Shown: in pieces, positions 1 to 6,263 of the stretch
How the letters are laid out: every line of letters begins with the position of its first letter
Numbering within the stretch: position 1 is the first letter of the stretch
Origin: JAKLKS01 sp964370855
GTDB lineage: Bacteria; Planctomycetota; JAJSAM01; JAKLKS01
Assembly (NCBI GenBank): GCA_964370855.1
Contig: CAYJMF010000159.1
Coordinates: 1 to 8,753, forward strand
Length of the DNA: 8,753 nt
Reading direction: 5' to 3'
Notes under the pieces: model-generated
The model's input: only the letters and a program-made list of their open reading frames with translations
What the model was told of the DNA's origin: nothing
The model's database searches: none
Program-made: the position numbers and the translations under genes

Positions 1-54
1 GAGGAGGGAGGCGGCGGGGTCGGACCTTCCTGAGGATCCAGGAACGGAGGGTGC

Positions 55-163
55 GGGAGCGGGGCCCTGGTTCTTGGGGGACGGCGGGCACCCCAGCGGA
101 GTTCCGGTTCCGTCAAGGCACCGAGGGTGAACGCCGTCCCCCAAGATCCAATGCCCCGATCCC
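55..163. repeat. Long imperfect inverted repeat (109 nt)
   Basis: The arms 55-93 and 125-163 align without any insertion or deletion. Of 39 positions, 33 pair; the mismatches are left-arm positions 59, 66, 67, 71, 87 and 88. The core is a perfect 15-bp stem (72-86 with 132-146), and the loop is 31 nt (94-124). As RNA it would form one long hairpin with small symmetric internal loops. No T-run follows, so it is not a standard terminator. It could be a folded MITE or REP-type element, or a structured RNA. Its class is not identified. Confidence 0.75.
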
Positions 164-249
164 TGGGATTCCCCCGCGGCGCCGGAAGGCGTCTCTCCCC
201 CCTGCCTCTCCCTCGGTCCCGGAAGTGGAGGCGTCCCGTCGTTCAGGGA

Positions 250-259
250 NNNNNNNNNN
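250..259. other. Assembly gap (10 N)
   Basis: Ten consecutive N. The round number suggests a scaffolding placeholder rather than a measured distance. The order and spacing of sequence on either side are therefore uncertain. Confidence 0.97.
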
Positions 260-281
260 GGAAGAGGGTCCGGACCTCCCC

Positions 282-309
282 TCGTTTTCCAGTTTTCTGT
301 GGAAAACGA
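282..309. repeat. Perfect AT-rich hairpin upstream of tatC
   Basis: The arms 282-291 (TCGTTTTCCA) and 300-309 (TGGAAAACGA) are perfect reverse complements, with the 8-nt loop GTTTTCTG. The element stands out as AT-rich in a very GC-rich setting and ends 93 nt before the tatC ATG. Positions 298-306 read TGTGGAAAA, the complement of TTTTCCACA, which resembles a DnaA box. It could be an operator, a DnaA-type site or a weak terminator of an upstream transcript. The sequence does not decide between these. Confidence 0.6.
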
Positions 310-402
310 CCCCGCGGATCCAAGATGGAACCCTCCCCCCACGGAAATCCGTAGAACCGAGGAACGCCCCCCATTCCCCCCCCCGACCTCGACGACCGCC
401 GG

Positions 403-1158
403 ATGACCATCGGGGAGCACCTCGAGGAGCTCCGGAAGCGGCTCTTCTACGCCGTCCTCTACTGGATGGCCTGCAGCGCCGTGGCGGGGTGGTACGCCGA
501 GGACCTCATGGGGCTGGTGCTGCGCCCCTTCCTGGTGGCGCTGGAGAACGCGGGACAGCCCACGGTGATCGTCTACCTCCAGCCGACGGACTCCTTCACG
601 GTGCTCTTCAAGGTCGTGATGATCCTCGGCGCCTTCCTCGCCTCCCCCTTCATCGCCTGGGAGCTGTGGGGCTTCGTCGGGGCCGGCCTCCACAGCAAGG
701 AGAAGCGCTGGGTCGTCGTCTCCGCCCCCCTCTCCTTCCTCCTCTTCGCCGGCGGCGCGCTGTTCTTCTACCTGTGGGTCCTCCCCCCGGCCGTGGACTT
801 CCTCTACTCCTCGGGGATGAACTTCTTCCCCGACCGCCCCGAGTGGCGCGTCGTCCAGATGCCCAGCATCCCCGACGCCCTCTCCTTCTTCCTCTGGATG
901 TCCCTGTCCATGGGCCTCATCTTCCAGCTCCCCGTGGTGATGTTCTTCCTCAACGTCATGGGCCTCGTCTCCGCCCGCACCTTCCTCCGCCTGCAGCGCC
1001 ACTTCATCCTCGGGGCCACCGTCGCCTCCGCCGTCATCACCCCCACGGGGGACGCCGTGACGCTGACCCTCTTCATGCTCCCCATCCTCGCGCTGTTCTA
1101 CCTCGGCCTCCTGGCCGTCTGGATCCGCGAGCGCACCACAGGAAAGGTCCCCTCATGA
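403..1158 (+). CDS. tatC: Sec-independent protein translocase subunit TatC
   Basis: TatC is the multi-spanning inner-membrane receptor of the twin-arginine pathway. It binds twin-arginine signal peptides and, with TatA/TatB-type partners, exports folded proteins. The 251-residue product has the N-terminal HLEELRKRL motif (residues 6-14), about six hydrophobic segments (near 14-34, 66-88, 106-130, 158-186, 200-214 and 220-240), the WELWGFVGAGL loop (86-96) typical of the family, and ITPTGD (212-217) before the last helix. The usual length is about 250 residues. Two positions differ from what I recall of the family: FQLP (174-177), where Glu is common (E. coli Glu170 region), and FYLG (232-235), where an acidic residue is common. 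No Shine-Dalgarno motif precedes ATG 403, so the start is uncertain; an in-frame ATT at 373 has a better one. The stop overlaps the next start (ATGA). No tatA or tatB is in view. Confidence 0.95.
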   Translation: MTIGEHLEELRKRLFYAVLYWMACSAVAGWYAEDLMGLVLRPFLVALENAGQPTVIVYLQPTDSFTVLFKVVMILGAFLASPFIAWELWGFVGAGLHSKEKRWVVVSAPLSFLLFAGGALFFYLWVLPPAVDFLYSSGMNFFPDRPEWRVVQMPSIPDALSFFLWMSLSMGLIFQLPVVMFFLNVMGLVSARTFLRLQRHFILGATVASAVITPTGDAVTLTLFMLPILALFYLGLLAVWIRERTTGKVPS

Positions 1159-2222
1159 GACTGGCCGTCGCCGGCGTCCACGGGTCGGGCAAGTCGACCC
1201 TCTTCCGCGCCTTCACGGGCGCCTCCGCTCCCGCCCCCGGCGGCGCCCCCGGGGCCGCCGCGCTGGCCGTGGTGAAGGTGCGCGATCCCCGGCTGGAGCG
1301 CCTCCGGGACATGTTCCAGCCGAAGAAGTACACCCCGGCGGCGGTGGAGGTGCTCGACCTCCCCGGGCTCCCCGGGCCCGGCGAGCCGGCCTCGGACCGC
1401 CGCTCCGAGCTCCTGGCCTCGGCCCGGGAATCCGACGGCCTCGTCCTCGTGGTGCGCGCCTTCGAGGAGCCCTCCTACCCCTACGCCGAGGCGAAGCCGG
1501 ACCCGGCCCGGGAGGCGGCGCACCTCGTGGGGGAGCTCTGCTTCGCGGACCTCGACATCGCGTCGAAGCGCCTCGAGAAGCTGCTGGCCTCGGGGCGGAA
1601 GTCCGGCGTGAAGGAGATGGAGAAGAAGGAGGCCGAGGCCCTCGCGCGCATCGTGAAGGTGCTGGAGGAGGGGGGGCTCGTGAAGGACGCCGTCCTCTCG
1701 TCGGAGGAGGAGAAGCTGCTGCGCGGCTTCCGCTTCCTCACGGCCAAGCCCTGGGTGCTCTGCGTCTCCGTGGCCGAGGGGGGCGACCCGGCGCTGGCGG
1801 ATTCCATCCCCGGCGTCTTCCAGTCCCGGGCGACGCTGGCGGGGAGGACCGAGGCAGACATCGCCGAACTGGAGGAGGGGGACCGGGCCGCGTTCCTCGC
1901 CGAGATGGGCATCGCGCGCCCCGCGGCGGAGGTCCTGCTCGAGGCGGCCTTCCGCGGCCTCGGCATGATCACCTTCTTCACCGTCGGGGAGGACGAGGTG
2001 CGGGCCTGGACCCTCGCCGGCGGGAGCAGCGCCGTGGAGGCCGCCGGCTGCATCCACTCCGACCTCGCCCGCGGCTTCATCCGCGCGGAGGTCACGGCGG
2101 CGGCGGACCTCCTCGCCCTCGGCTCCATGGCGGAGGTGAAGAAGGCCGGGAAGCAGCGCCTGGAAGGGAAGGAGCACGTCGTCCGGGACGGCGACATCCT
2201 GAACATCCGGTTCTCGGTGTAG
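1155..2222 (+). CDS. Divergent YchF/Obg-family P-loop NTPase with DUF933/TGS C-terminus
   Basis: The 355-residue protein matches YchF (about 363 residues) along its length. It has a P-loop GVHGSGKST (7-15), a Walker B/switch II-like DLPGL (68-72), a helical insert (about 115-190) and a C-terminal TGS/DUF933 domain (about 268-355) with the YchF hallmarks EVRAWT (281-286), IHSDLARGFIRAEV (300-313) and RLEGKEHVVRDGD (335-347). It differs from canonical YchF in two nucleotide-contact motifs. The P-loop lacks the usual LPNVGKST form, and the NxxE motif that sets ATP preference reads SVAE (205-208), with Asn replaced by Ser. YchF proteins bind ribosomes and affect stress responses; nucleotide use here is open. 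It is probably a paralogue rather than the main YchF. The ATG lies inside the tatC stop, with GGAAAGG at 1141-1147 as a likely ribosome site, so it is probably coupled to tatC. Confidence 0.85.
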   Translation: MRLAVAGVHGSGKSTLFRAFTGASAPAPGGAPGAAALAVVKVRDPRLERLRDMFQPKKYTPAAVEVLDLPGLPGPGEPASDRRSELLASARESDGLVLVVRAFEEPSYPYAEAKPDPAREAAHLVGELCFADLDIASKRLEKLLASGRKSGVKEMEKKEAEALARIVKVLEEGGLVKDAVLSSEEEKLLRGFRFLTAKPWVLCVSVAEGGDPALADSIPGVFQSRATLAGRTEADIAELEEGDRAAFLAEMGIARPAAEVLLEAAFRGLGMITFFTVGEDEVRAWTLAGGSSAVEAAGCIHSDLARGFIRAEVTAAADLLALGSMAEVKKAGKQRLEGKEHVVRDGDILNIRFSV

Positions 2223-2223
2223 C

Positions 2224-3507
2224 GTGGCGCGGGCGGCGCGCGGGAAGGGATCCCCACCGCTCCGCGTGGAGATCCTCTCCACGGGGGACGAGCTCGCGCG
2301 GGGGCGCTCCCGGGACACGAACTACGCCCGCATCGCCTCCCTGCTGACGGAGAAGGGGTTCGACGCCGCCGGGGGGCGCATCGTGGGGGATTCCCTCCCG
2401 GACCTCCTCGACGCACTGCGGAGGGCCGTGGCCCGCGCCGACGCCGTCGTCGTCACGGGGGGTCTCGGCCCCACGGCCGACGACCTCACCCGGGAGGCCG
2501 CGGCGGCGCTCCTCCGGGTCCCCCTCGTCGAGGACCCGGCGAGCCGCCGGCGCATCGAGTCCCTCTGGCGGGGCCGCGGGGTCCCCATGCCCCCGAGCAA
2601 CCTCCGCCAGGCCCTCCTGCCCCGCGGAGCGGCGGCCCTCCGCAACGACGCCGGCACCGCCCCGGGCATCGCCTTCCGGCTCCGGGGGACCGACGTCTTC
2701 TGCCTGCCCGGGCCTCCGCGGGAGATGGAGCCGATGCTGGCGCGCCACGTCCTGCCGGCGCTGCGGCGCCGTTTCGCGGGGAGACCGCGGGAGCGGACCC
2801 TCTACGCCTCCTGCTGCGGGGTCCCCGAGAGCGACCTCGCCGACCGCCTCGCCGACCTCATGGCCCGGGACCGGGCGGTGAAGGTCGGCACCGCCGTCAC
2901 CGAGGGGATCATCACCGTGGCCGTCCACGGGACCGGGGAGGCGGCCCGGGAGGTGGGGGGGGTCCACCGCGAGGTGCTCCGGCGCCTCGGGAGTGACGCC
3001 TACGCCCCGCGGCGGGTGGGCATCGGGGCCCACCTCGTCGGCCTCCTCCGGGAGCGGGGGCTCACCGTGGCCCTGGCGGAATCCTGCACCGCGGGCCTCG
3101 TCGCCGCCCGCCTCGCCGACACCCCCGGGGCCTCGGCGGTGCTGCGCGGGGGCGTGGTGGCCTACGCCGACGCCCTCAAGGAGTCCCTGCTGGGGGTGGA
3201 CCGGGCCCTTCTCCGCCGCCACGGCGCCGTGAGCGGCCCCGTGGCGGAGGCCATGGCGAGGGGCGTCCGGGAGCGGACCGGGGCCGACCTCGCCGGCGCC
3301 GTCACGGGGGTCGCCGGGCCCGGGGGCGGGAGCCGCGGGAAGCCCGTGGGCACGGTCTGGTTCGCCGTCGCCGACGGGGAGGGGGTCCGCTCGCTCCGCC
3401 GCCGGTTCCACGGGGACCGCGCCTTCGTGCGGTCCATCTCGGTCCATGCCGTCCTGGACCTCCTGCGGCGCAGGGTGGAAGGGGTCCTCCCGCAACGTCC
3501 GGTGTAG
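2224..3507 (+). CDS. cinA: CinA-family protein, nicotinamide-nucleotide amidohydrolase
   Basis: This 427-residue protein has the two-domain CinA layout. The N-terminal MoaB/MogA-like domain (about 14-180) shows EILSTGDEL (16-24) and TGGLGPTADD (78-87), the molybdopterin-binding-type signature. The C-terminal PncC domain (about 265-420) shows ESCTAG (286-291) and TGVAGPGGG (361-369). PncC domains deamidate nicotinamide mononucleotide to nicotinate mononucleotide in NAD salvage, and some CinA proteins also hydrolyse ADP-ribose. The length is typical (about 400-430). The chosen GTG at 2224 follows the previous stop by one base and has no clear Shine-Dalgarno motif, so reinitiation is likely. A second in-frame GTG at 2266 would start directly before EILSTGDEL and is possible. 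The gene ends 14 nt before a tRNA gene. Confidence 0.93.
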   Translation: MARAARGKGSPPLRVEILSTGDELARGRSRDTNYARIASLLTEKGFDAAGGRIVGDSLPDLLDALRRAVARADAVVVTGGLGPTADDLTREAAAALLRVPLVEDPASRRRIESLWRGRGVPMPPSNLRQALLPRGAAALRNDAGTAPGIAFRLRGTDVFCLPGPPREMEPMLARHVLPALRRRFAGRPRERTLYASCCGVPESDLADRLADLMARDRAVKVGTAVTEGIITVAVHGTGEAAREVGGVHREVLRRLGSDAYAPRRVGIGAHLVGLLRERGLTVALAESCTAGLVAARLADTPGASAVLRGGVVAYADALKESLLGVDRALLRRHGAVSGPVAEAMARGVRERTGADLAGAVTGVAGPGGGSRGKPVGTVWFAVADGEGVRSLRRRFHGDRAFVRSISVHAVLDLLRRRVEGVLPQRPV

Positions 3508-3521
3508 GATGGCGGACCTCC

Positions 3522-3593
3522 TGCCCGGTGGTGTAATCGGCAACACGGGGGACTTTGGATCCCTCATTCCTGGTTCGAGTCCAGGCCGGGCAA
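3522..3593 (+). tRNA. tRNA-Gln (anticodon UUG)
   Basis: A full cloverleaf folds. The acceptor stem TGCCCGG (3522-3528) pairs with CCGGGCA (3586-3592). The D stem is GTGT/ACAC (3531-3534, 3543-3546). The anticodon stem GGGGA/TCCCT (3548-3552, 3560-3564) holds the loop CTTTGGA with anticodon TTG at 3555-3557. The T arm is CCTGG-TTCGAGT-CCAGG (3569-3585). The U1-A72 end pair is typical of bacterial tRNA-Gln. The base at the discriminator position (3593) is A, and no CCA is encoded, so the tail would be added enzymatically. The gene reads CAA, and CAG by wobble. It sits between cinA and glmU and may be processed from a longer transcript, as no separate promoter is evident. Confidence 0.95.
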
Positions 3594-3607
3594 GAGGCGG
3601 GACGATC

Positions 3608-3670
3608 GTGCCAGGCACTTTTTTCCCACCCCGGATGGCAGCCCACCTTCCGTGGTGGGAAGAAAGTGCC
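3608..3670. repeat. REP-like palindromic element, cut by the gap
   Basis: An 11-nt palindrome GTGCCAGGCAC (3608-3618) overlaps the left arm of a larger hairpin. Arm 3614-3630 (GGCACTTTTTTCCCACC) pairs with 3654-3670 at 16 of 17 positions, the exception being a T:G wobble. Inside it, CGGATGG (3632-3638) pairs with CCTTCCG (3646-3652) apart from one mismatch. The right side ends on GTGCC exactly at the N gap, where symmetry predicts another GTGCC/GGCAC palindrome. Palindromes of this GTGCC-GGCAC kind next to T-rich tracts resemble REP elements mobilised by RAYT transposases. That family link is from memory and unproven here. Confidence 0.65.
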
Positions 3671-3680
3671 NNNNNNNNNN
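3671..3680. other. Assembly gap (10 N)
   Basis: Ten consecutive N directly after GTGCC of the palindromic element and one base group before poly-C. A repeat on one side and a homopolymer on the other would both break a short-read assembly. Confidence 0.97.
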
Positions 3681-3683
3681 CCA

Positions 3684-3767
<84 letters not shown>

Positions 3768-3803
3768 ATTTCCCTCCCCGCGGGACCACGCTGCCTGTAC
3801 CTT

Positions 3804-3928
3804 CGCCCGTTTCCGCGGGGGCGCCCAGGCTCCTGCGGTCCCGGAGGGGATGGTCCCTCCGGTCCCCCGGCGAACCTGCGCCGGTGTCTTTCAGGGGGAA
3901 GCGCTCCCTGGCGGGAGGTGCCCGCCGG
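3804..3928 (+). promoter_or_regulatory. Hairpin-rich putative glmU leader
   Basis: Three successive hairpins lie just before glmU: CCGGAGGG/CCCTCCGG (3841-3848, 3855-3862, loop GATGGT), CCGGCG/CGCCGG (3867-3872, 3879-3884, loop AACCTG) and CTGGCGGG/CCCGCCGG (3908-3915, 3921-3928, one wobble). A weaker CGCCC/GGGCG stem lies at 3804-3823. The last stem ends 42 nt before the GTG start and leaves the ribosome site free. The series could be a structured 5' leader. GC-rich DNA forms hairpins easily by chance, and I recognise no known riboswitch class. Confidence 0.35.
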
Positions 3929-3970
3929 AGCCGTCCCCGGTTTCCACGCTGCATCCCCAGGGGGGATTCC

Positions 3971-5287
3971 GTGAAGAAGTCCGCCGTCGCCGTCGTGATC
4001 CTGGCCGCCGGCAAGGGCACCCGGATGCGCTCCGAGCGCCCCAAGGTGCTCTTCGAGGTGGCCGGCCGACCCATGGTCAACCACGTGCTCGAGGCCGCCC
4101 TCGGCCTGCGGCCGAAGTCCGTGGTGGTCGTGGTCGGACACGGGGCCGCCGAGGTCCGCGCCGCCGTCAAGGCCGACCCGGCCTTCGATCCGGGGGTCGT
4201 CCGCTTCGCCCTCCAGAGGGAGCAGAAGGGCACGGGCCACGCGCTGCGCTCCGCGCTCCCCGCCCTCCGGGGGTTCAGGGGGACCGTCCTCGTCCTCAGC
4301 GGCGACGTGCCCCTCGTCGAATCCGGGACCCTGCGCACCCTGGCCGAGGCCCACGCCCGCTCCTCCGTCGCGGCCACGGTCCTCACCTTCCGCCCCGCCG
4401 ACCCGACGGGCTACGGCCGCGTCGTGCGCGACAGCCGCGGGGCCCTCCTCGACATCGTCGAGGACAAGGACGCCGATTTCGAGACGCGCACCATCGCCGA
4501 GGTGAACTCCGGCCTCTACGCCTTCGACGCCGACGTCCTCCCCTCCGCCCTCCGCCGCCTCCGCACGCAGAACTCCCAGGGGGAGTTCTACGTCACCGAC
4601 GTCCCGCGCCTCCTGCGCCGCGACGGCGTCTCCGTGGGCGCCGTGCGCGTCCTCGAGCCGGAGGTGGTCGCCGGGGTGAACAACCTCTCGGAACTCGCCT
4701 CCGCGGGGACGGTCATGCGCCGCCGCGTGCTGGAGCGGTTCCTCGCCGCGGGGGTGGAGATCGTGGACCCGTCCACGACCTTCGTCGCCCCCGACGCGGA
4801 GATCGGCGCCGGGACCCGCATCGAGCCCTTCACCGTGGTCGAGGGCGGGGTGCGCGTCGGCCGCGGCTGCTCCGTCGGCCCCTTCGCCCGGCTCCGCCGC
4901 GGGACCGTCCTCGAGGACGGCGCCTCCGTGGGGAACTTCGTCGAGGTGAAGGCCACCCGCATGGGCCGCGGCTCCAAGGCGCGCCACCTGACCTACCTCG
5001 GCGACGCCGACGTGGGGAACGGGGCCAACGTCGGCGCCGGCACCATCACCTGCAACTACGACGGGAAGAACAAGCACAGGACCGTCATCGAGGACGGCGC
5101 CTTCCTCGGCAGCGGCACGCTCCTGGTCGCCCCCGTGACGGTCGGGAAGCACGCCGTGACCGGGGCCGGGGCCGTCGTCCTGGCGGGGAAGTCGGTGCCC
5201 GCGGGCTCAACCGCCGTGGGCGTCCCCGCGCGCATCGTCTCCGGCCCCGCCTCCCGCCGGCCCGTCGCCCGCGGAAAGGGGAGGTAG
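3971..5287 (+). CDS. glmU: Bifunctional UDP-GlcNAc pyrophosphorylase / glucosamine-1-phosphate acetyltransferase
   Basis: GlmU acetylates glucosamine-1-phosphate with acetyl-CoA and then joins it to UTP, giving UDP-GlcNAc for peptidoglycan and lipopolysaccharide. The 438-residue protein has an N-terminal nucleotidyltransferase domain with LAAGKGTRM (11-19), QKGTGHA (85-91), GDVPL (111-115) and EVNSGLYAF (177-185). A left-handed beta-helix acetyltransferase domain follows (about 265-425), with RHLTYLGDA (338-346, His339 matching the catalytic His of E. coli GlmU), Lys327 in VEVKATR, and NYDG (362-365). It is slightly shorter than E. coli GlmU (456), and both active sites look intact. GTG 3971 was chosen because AGGGGGA (about 3959-3966) precedes it and the protein homology begins here; the frame stays open upstream only through poly-C and the tRNA. 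prs follows after 2 nt. Confidence 0.96.
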   Translation: MKKSAVAVVILAAGKGTRMRSERPKVLFEVAGRPMVNHVLEAALGLRPKSVVVVVGHGAAEVRAAVKADPAFDPGVVRFALQREQKGTGHALRSALPALRGFRGTVLVLSGDVPLVESGTLRTLAEAHARSSVAATVLTFRPADPTGYGRVVRDSRGALLDIVEDKDADFETRTIAEVNSGLYAFDADVLPSALRRLRTQNSQGEFYVTDVPRLLRRDGVSVGAVRVLEPEVVAGVNNLSELASAGTVMRRRVLERFLAAGVEIVDPSTTFVAPDAEIGAGTRIEPFTVVEGGVRVGRGCSVGPFARLRRGTVLEDGASVGNFVEVKATRMGRGSKARHLTYLGDADVGNGANVGAGTITCNYDGKNKHRTVIEDGAFLGSGTLLVAPVTVGKHAVTGAGAVVLAGKSVPAGSTAVGVPARIVSGPASRRPVARGKGR

Positions 5288-5289
5288 CC

Positions 5290-6243
5290 GTGGCCCGGGG
5301 GGCCCAGTTCGGCGACGTCCAGATCTTCACCGGCACGGCCCATCCCGGGCTCGCCGCGATGATCGCCTCCTACCTCGGCATCGGGGTCGGCGACGCCACC
5401 GTGTCCCGCTTCCCCGACGGCGAGATCAACGTCAAGATCAACGAGGACGTCCGCGGCAACGACTGCTTCGTCGTGCAGCCGACCTGCCCCCCCGTGAACG
5501 ACAACCTCATGGAGGCGCTCCTCCTCATCGACTGCCTGCGCCGCTCGAGCGCCGGCCGCATCACCGCCGTCTTCCCCTACTTCGGCTACGCCCGCAAGGA
5601 CCGCAAGGACGAGGGCCGCGTCCCCATCTCCGCGAAGATGGTGGCGAACCTCGTGGTCTCCGCGGGAGTGGACCGGGTCCTCGCCCTGGACCTCCACGCC
5701 GCGCAGATCCAGGGGTTCTTCGACATCCCCGTGGACCACCTCTTCGCGTCCGGCGTGATGGTCCGCCACCTCAGGGCGCTGAACCTGAAGGAGGTCGTCA
5801 TCGTCGCCCCCGACGTGGGGGGGATCAAGATGGCCCGCGCCTACGCCAAGTCCCTCGGGGCGGGGCTGGCCATCGTGGACAAGCGCCGCATCTCGCCGGA
5901 ATCCGCCGAGGCCGTGCACGTCATCGGCGAGGTGCAGGGGAAGACCGTCGTCCTCGTGGACGACATGATCTCCACGGCGGGCACCATCACCGAGGCCGCC
6001 AAGACCGTCAAGGCCCACGGCGCCGGCGACGTCATCATCTGCGCCACGCACCCCGTCCTCTGCGGACCCGCGGCGGAGCGGCTGTCGAAGGCCCCGGTGC
6101 GCTCCATCGTCGTCACGGACACCATCCCCCCGACGGTGCTGTCGGGGGTCAGGAACCTGGAAGTGCTGACCATCAGCGAGCTCCTCGGGGAGGCCATCCG
6201 CCGCATCCACGTGAGCGAGTCGGTGTCGAGCCTCTTCCTATAG
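5290..6243 (+). CDS. prs: Ribose-phosphate pyrophosphokinase (PRPP synthetase)
   Basis: Prs transfers pyrophosphate from ATP to ribose-5-phosphate to make PRPP, the precursor of purines, pyrimidines, NAD, histidine and tryptophan. It is cytosolic and usually hexameric. The 317-residue length matches the class I family (about 315). Motifs are SRFPDGEI (39-46), PYFGYARKDRK (96-106, ATP-binding flexible loop region), LDLHAAQIQGFF (133-144, metal-binding DLH type), KRR (198-200) and the PRPP-binding loop VVLVDDMISTAGT (220-232). All main catalytic features are present. The GTG start has AGGGGAGG (5277-5284) at 5 nt spacing, within the end of glmU. Close linkage of glmU and prs is common across bacteria and suggests co-transcription. 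Prs makes PRPP for the same nucleotide pools that feed UTP to GlmU. Confidence 0.97.
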   Translation: MARGAQFGDVQIFTGTAHPGLAAMIASYLGIGVGDATVSRFPDGEINVKINEDVRGNDCFVVQPTCPPVNDNLMEALLLIDCLRRSSAGRITAVFPYFGYARKDRKDEGRVPISAKMVANLVVSAGVDRVLALDLHAAQIQGFFDIPVDHLFASGVMVRHLRALNLKEVVIVAPDVGGIKMARAYAKSLGAGLAIVDKRRISPESAEAVHVIGEVQGKTVVLVDDMISTAGTITEAAKTVKAHGAGDVIICATHPVLCGPAAERLSKAPVRSIVVTDTIPPTVLSGVRNLEVLTISELLGEAIRRIHVSESVSSLFL

Positions 6244-6253
6244 AGAGATCCAC

Positions 6254-6258
6254 GGAGG
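6254..6258 (+). promoter_or_regulatory. Ribosome binding site of L25 gene
   Basis: GGAGG lies 5 nt before ATG 6264 and matches the anti-Shine-Dalgarno sequence well. It fixes the L25 start in the 20-nt gap after prs. Confidence 0.8.
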
Positions 6259-6263
6259 CGAAC

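Larger units (their letters stand above)
1..402. other. Non-coding region upstream of tatC
   Basis: No gene here can be defended. At the left edge, frame 1 reads ten codons (E-E-G-G-G-G-V-G-P-S) to a TGA at 31-33, which could be the tail of an upstream gene, but it is too short to judge. The stretch holds a long imperfect inverted repeat (55-163), a pyrimidine-rich tract near 188-215, an N gap (250-259), a perfect 10-bp palindrome GGTCCGGACC (267-276) and an AT-rich hairpin (282-309). Reading frames stay open mainly because GC-rich DNA has few stop codons. No tatA or tatB is seen before tatC. The true length is unknown because the gap size is nominal. Confidence 0.6.

Noticed and set aside
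1..130. Possible coding tail of an upstream gene in frame 2, ending at TGA 128
   Set aside because: Third-position GC falls after the first few codons and the frame covers the left arm of the inverted repeat; no homology is recognisable.
51..1154. Open frame running from 51 into the YchF-like gene
   Set aside because: It overlaps tatC in another frame and crosses the N gap. The high GC content simply leaves it without stop codons. The YchF homology begins at ATG 1155.
3775..3803. Possible promoter for glmU with -10 TACCTT
   Set aside because: No -35-like hexamer lies at 16-18 nt spacing, and the flanking sequence may be artefactual.
3841..3862. Hairpin read as an intrinsic terminator
   Set aside because: A strong stem, but no T-run follows; the next bases are TCCCCCGG.
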